A stretch of DNA of 42,909 nucleotides from an uncultured Prevotellaceae bacterium (GTDB taxonomy: Bacteria > Bacteroidota > Bacteroidia > Bacteroidales > Bacteroidaceae): NCBI GenBank assembly GCA_947165505.1, contig CAMVAT010000026.1, positions 1 through 42,909 of the forward strand, read 5' to 3'. Position 1 is the stretch's first letter. The number at the start of each line of letters is the position of its first letter. Of the stretch, positions 42,729 to 42,909 are shown in pieces. Both the position numbers and the translations under genes were made by a program. Below the pieces are notes generated by a model. It was given only the letters and a program-made list of their open reading frames with translations. It did not search any database and was not told where the DNA came from.

Positions 42729-42756
42729 GTCGAAGGATTACCTCTCCAGATCATTT

Positions 42757-42793
42757 GTCCGACACTATCCTCATTTTTCGGATAGTGTCGGAC
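42757..42793. repeat. 14-bp perfect inverted repeat
   Basis: GTCCGACACTATCC (42757-42770) and GGATAGTGTCGGAC (42780-42793) with a 9-nt T-rich loop, between the dnaK terminator and the next promoter. Too little T-tract for a typical intrinsic terminator. Confidence 0.8.
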
Positions 42794-42878
42794 TTATCTC
42801 CACAAAATGCTCACCATAATAGCCCTTCTGCGAAGCCCATGCCTGTGCTTTAACAGTAAGCATTCGTTGAAATACACG

Positions 42879-42909
42879 TTGTAGCAGTTGTAGTATCGTT
42901 GTACCTTTG
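42879..42909 (+). promoter_or_regulatory. Promoter at the window end for an unseen + strand gene
   Basis: TTG (42879-42881), a 20-nt spacer and TACCTTTG (42902-42909), which ends exactly at the last base. The transcript and gene lie outside the window. Confidence 0.65.

Overview
The window looks like chromosomal DNA from a member of the Bacteroidales, probably Prevotella-like. Three things point there: at least eight upstream regions carry the Bacteroidetes -7 promoter motif TAnnTTTG, often with a TTG/TTTG about 19-20 bases upstream; several large secreted proteins end in short type IX secretion (T9SS)-like sorting tails (DLQGRK...GIYIQNGKKV); and there are BspA-type leucine-rich-repeat proteins and a GH97 glycosidase. 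No tRNA, rRNA, CRISPR array, integrase or transposase is visible.

Layout. Positions 1-537 hold the C-terminal part of a DUF3298 protein. Positions 944-6879 (+) carry dxs, trkA and trkH as a tight cluster, then manA: isoprenoid precursor synthesis, K+ uptake, and mannose-6-phosphate isomerase. Positions 26183 down to 6884 (-) hold a five-gene, 19.3-kb probable operon of exported surface proteins (1305, 1521, 3006, 359 and 208 aa). These combine BspA/LRR, InlB-like, Calx-beta, CARDB, PKD, MBG, cohesin-like and dockerin-like modules. The array is visibly AT-richer than its flanks and has a canonical promoter at 26305-26335. Positions 26749-29310 (+) hold a small lipoprotein and a second BspA-type protein.

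Positions 31180 down to 29319 (-) encode a compact ABC-type ATPase coupled by a 1-nt overlap to a DUF4435/Toprim-like protein, the same pairing as in PARIS anti-phage systems. Positions 31505-33912 (+) hold metY and cysK (sulfur amino acids). On the minus strand follow a GH97 glycosidase, an NhaD-type antiporter and an NYN-OST-HTH RNase-like protein. On the plus strand lie an AAA-ATPase/PD-(D/E)XK protein and dnaK. A promoter for an unseen gene ends exactly at the window edge.

The most unusual signal is between the genes. Many intergenic gaps contain short tandem arrays, mostly with a 7-bp period (also 8 and 9 bp), and they follow an orientation rule. G-rich units that usually contain a stop codon (GAGGTGA, GGGTTGA) follow stop codons in the sense direction. 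G-poor units (CATTCAA, AACACTA, CTCCCAAA) precede start codons. Two unrelated intergenic regions (trkH-manA and nhaD-GH97) share the same order of modules. Other points of interest are a hairpin element read in frame as part of ManA, three 17-bp direct repeats before the lipoprotein gene, REP-like hairpins, and a possible cohesin-dockerin surface assembly.
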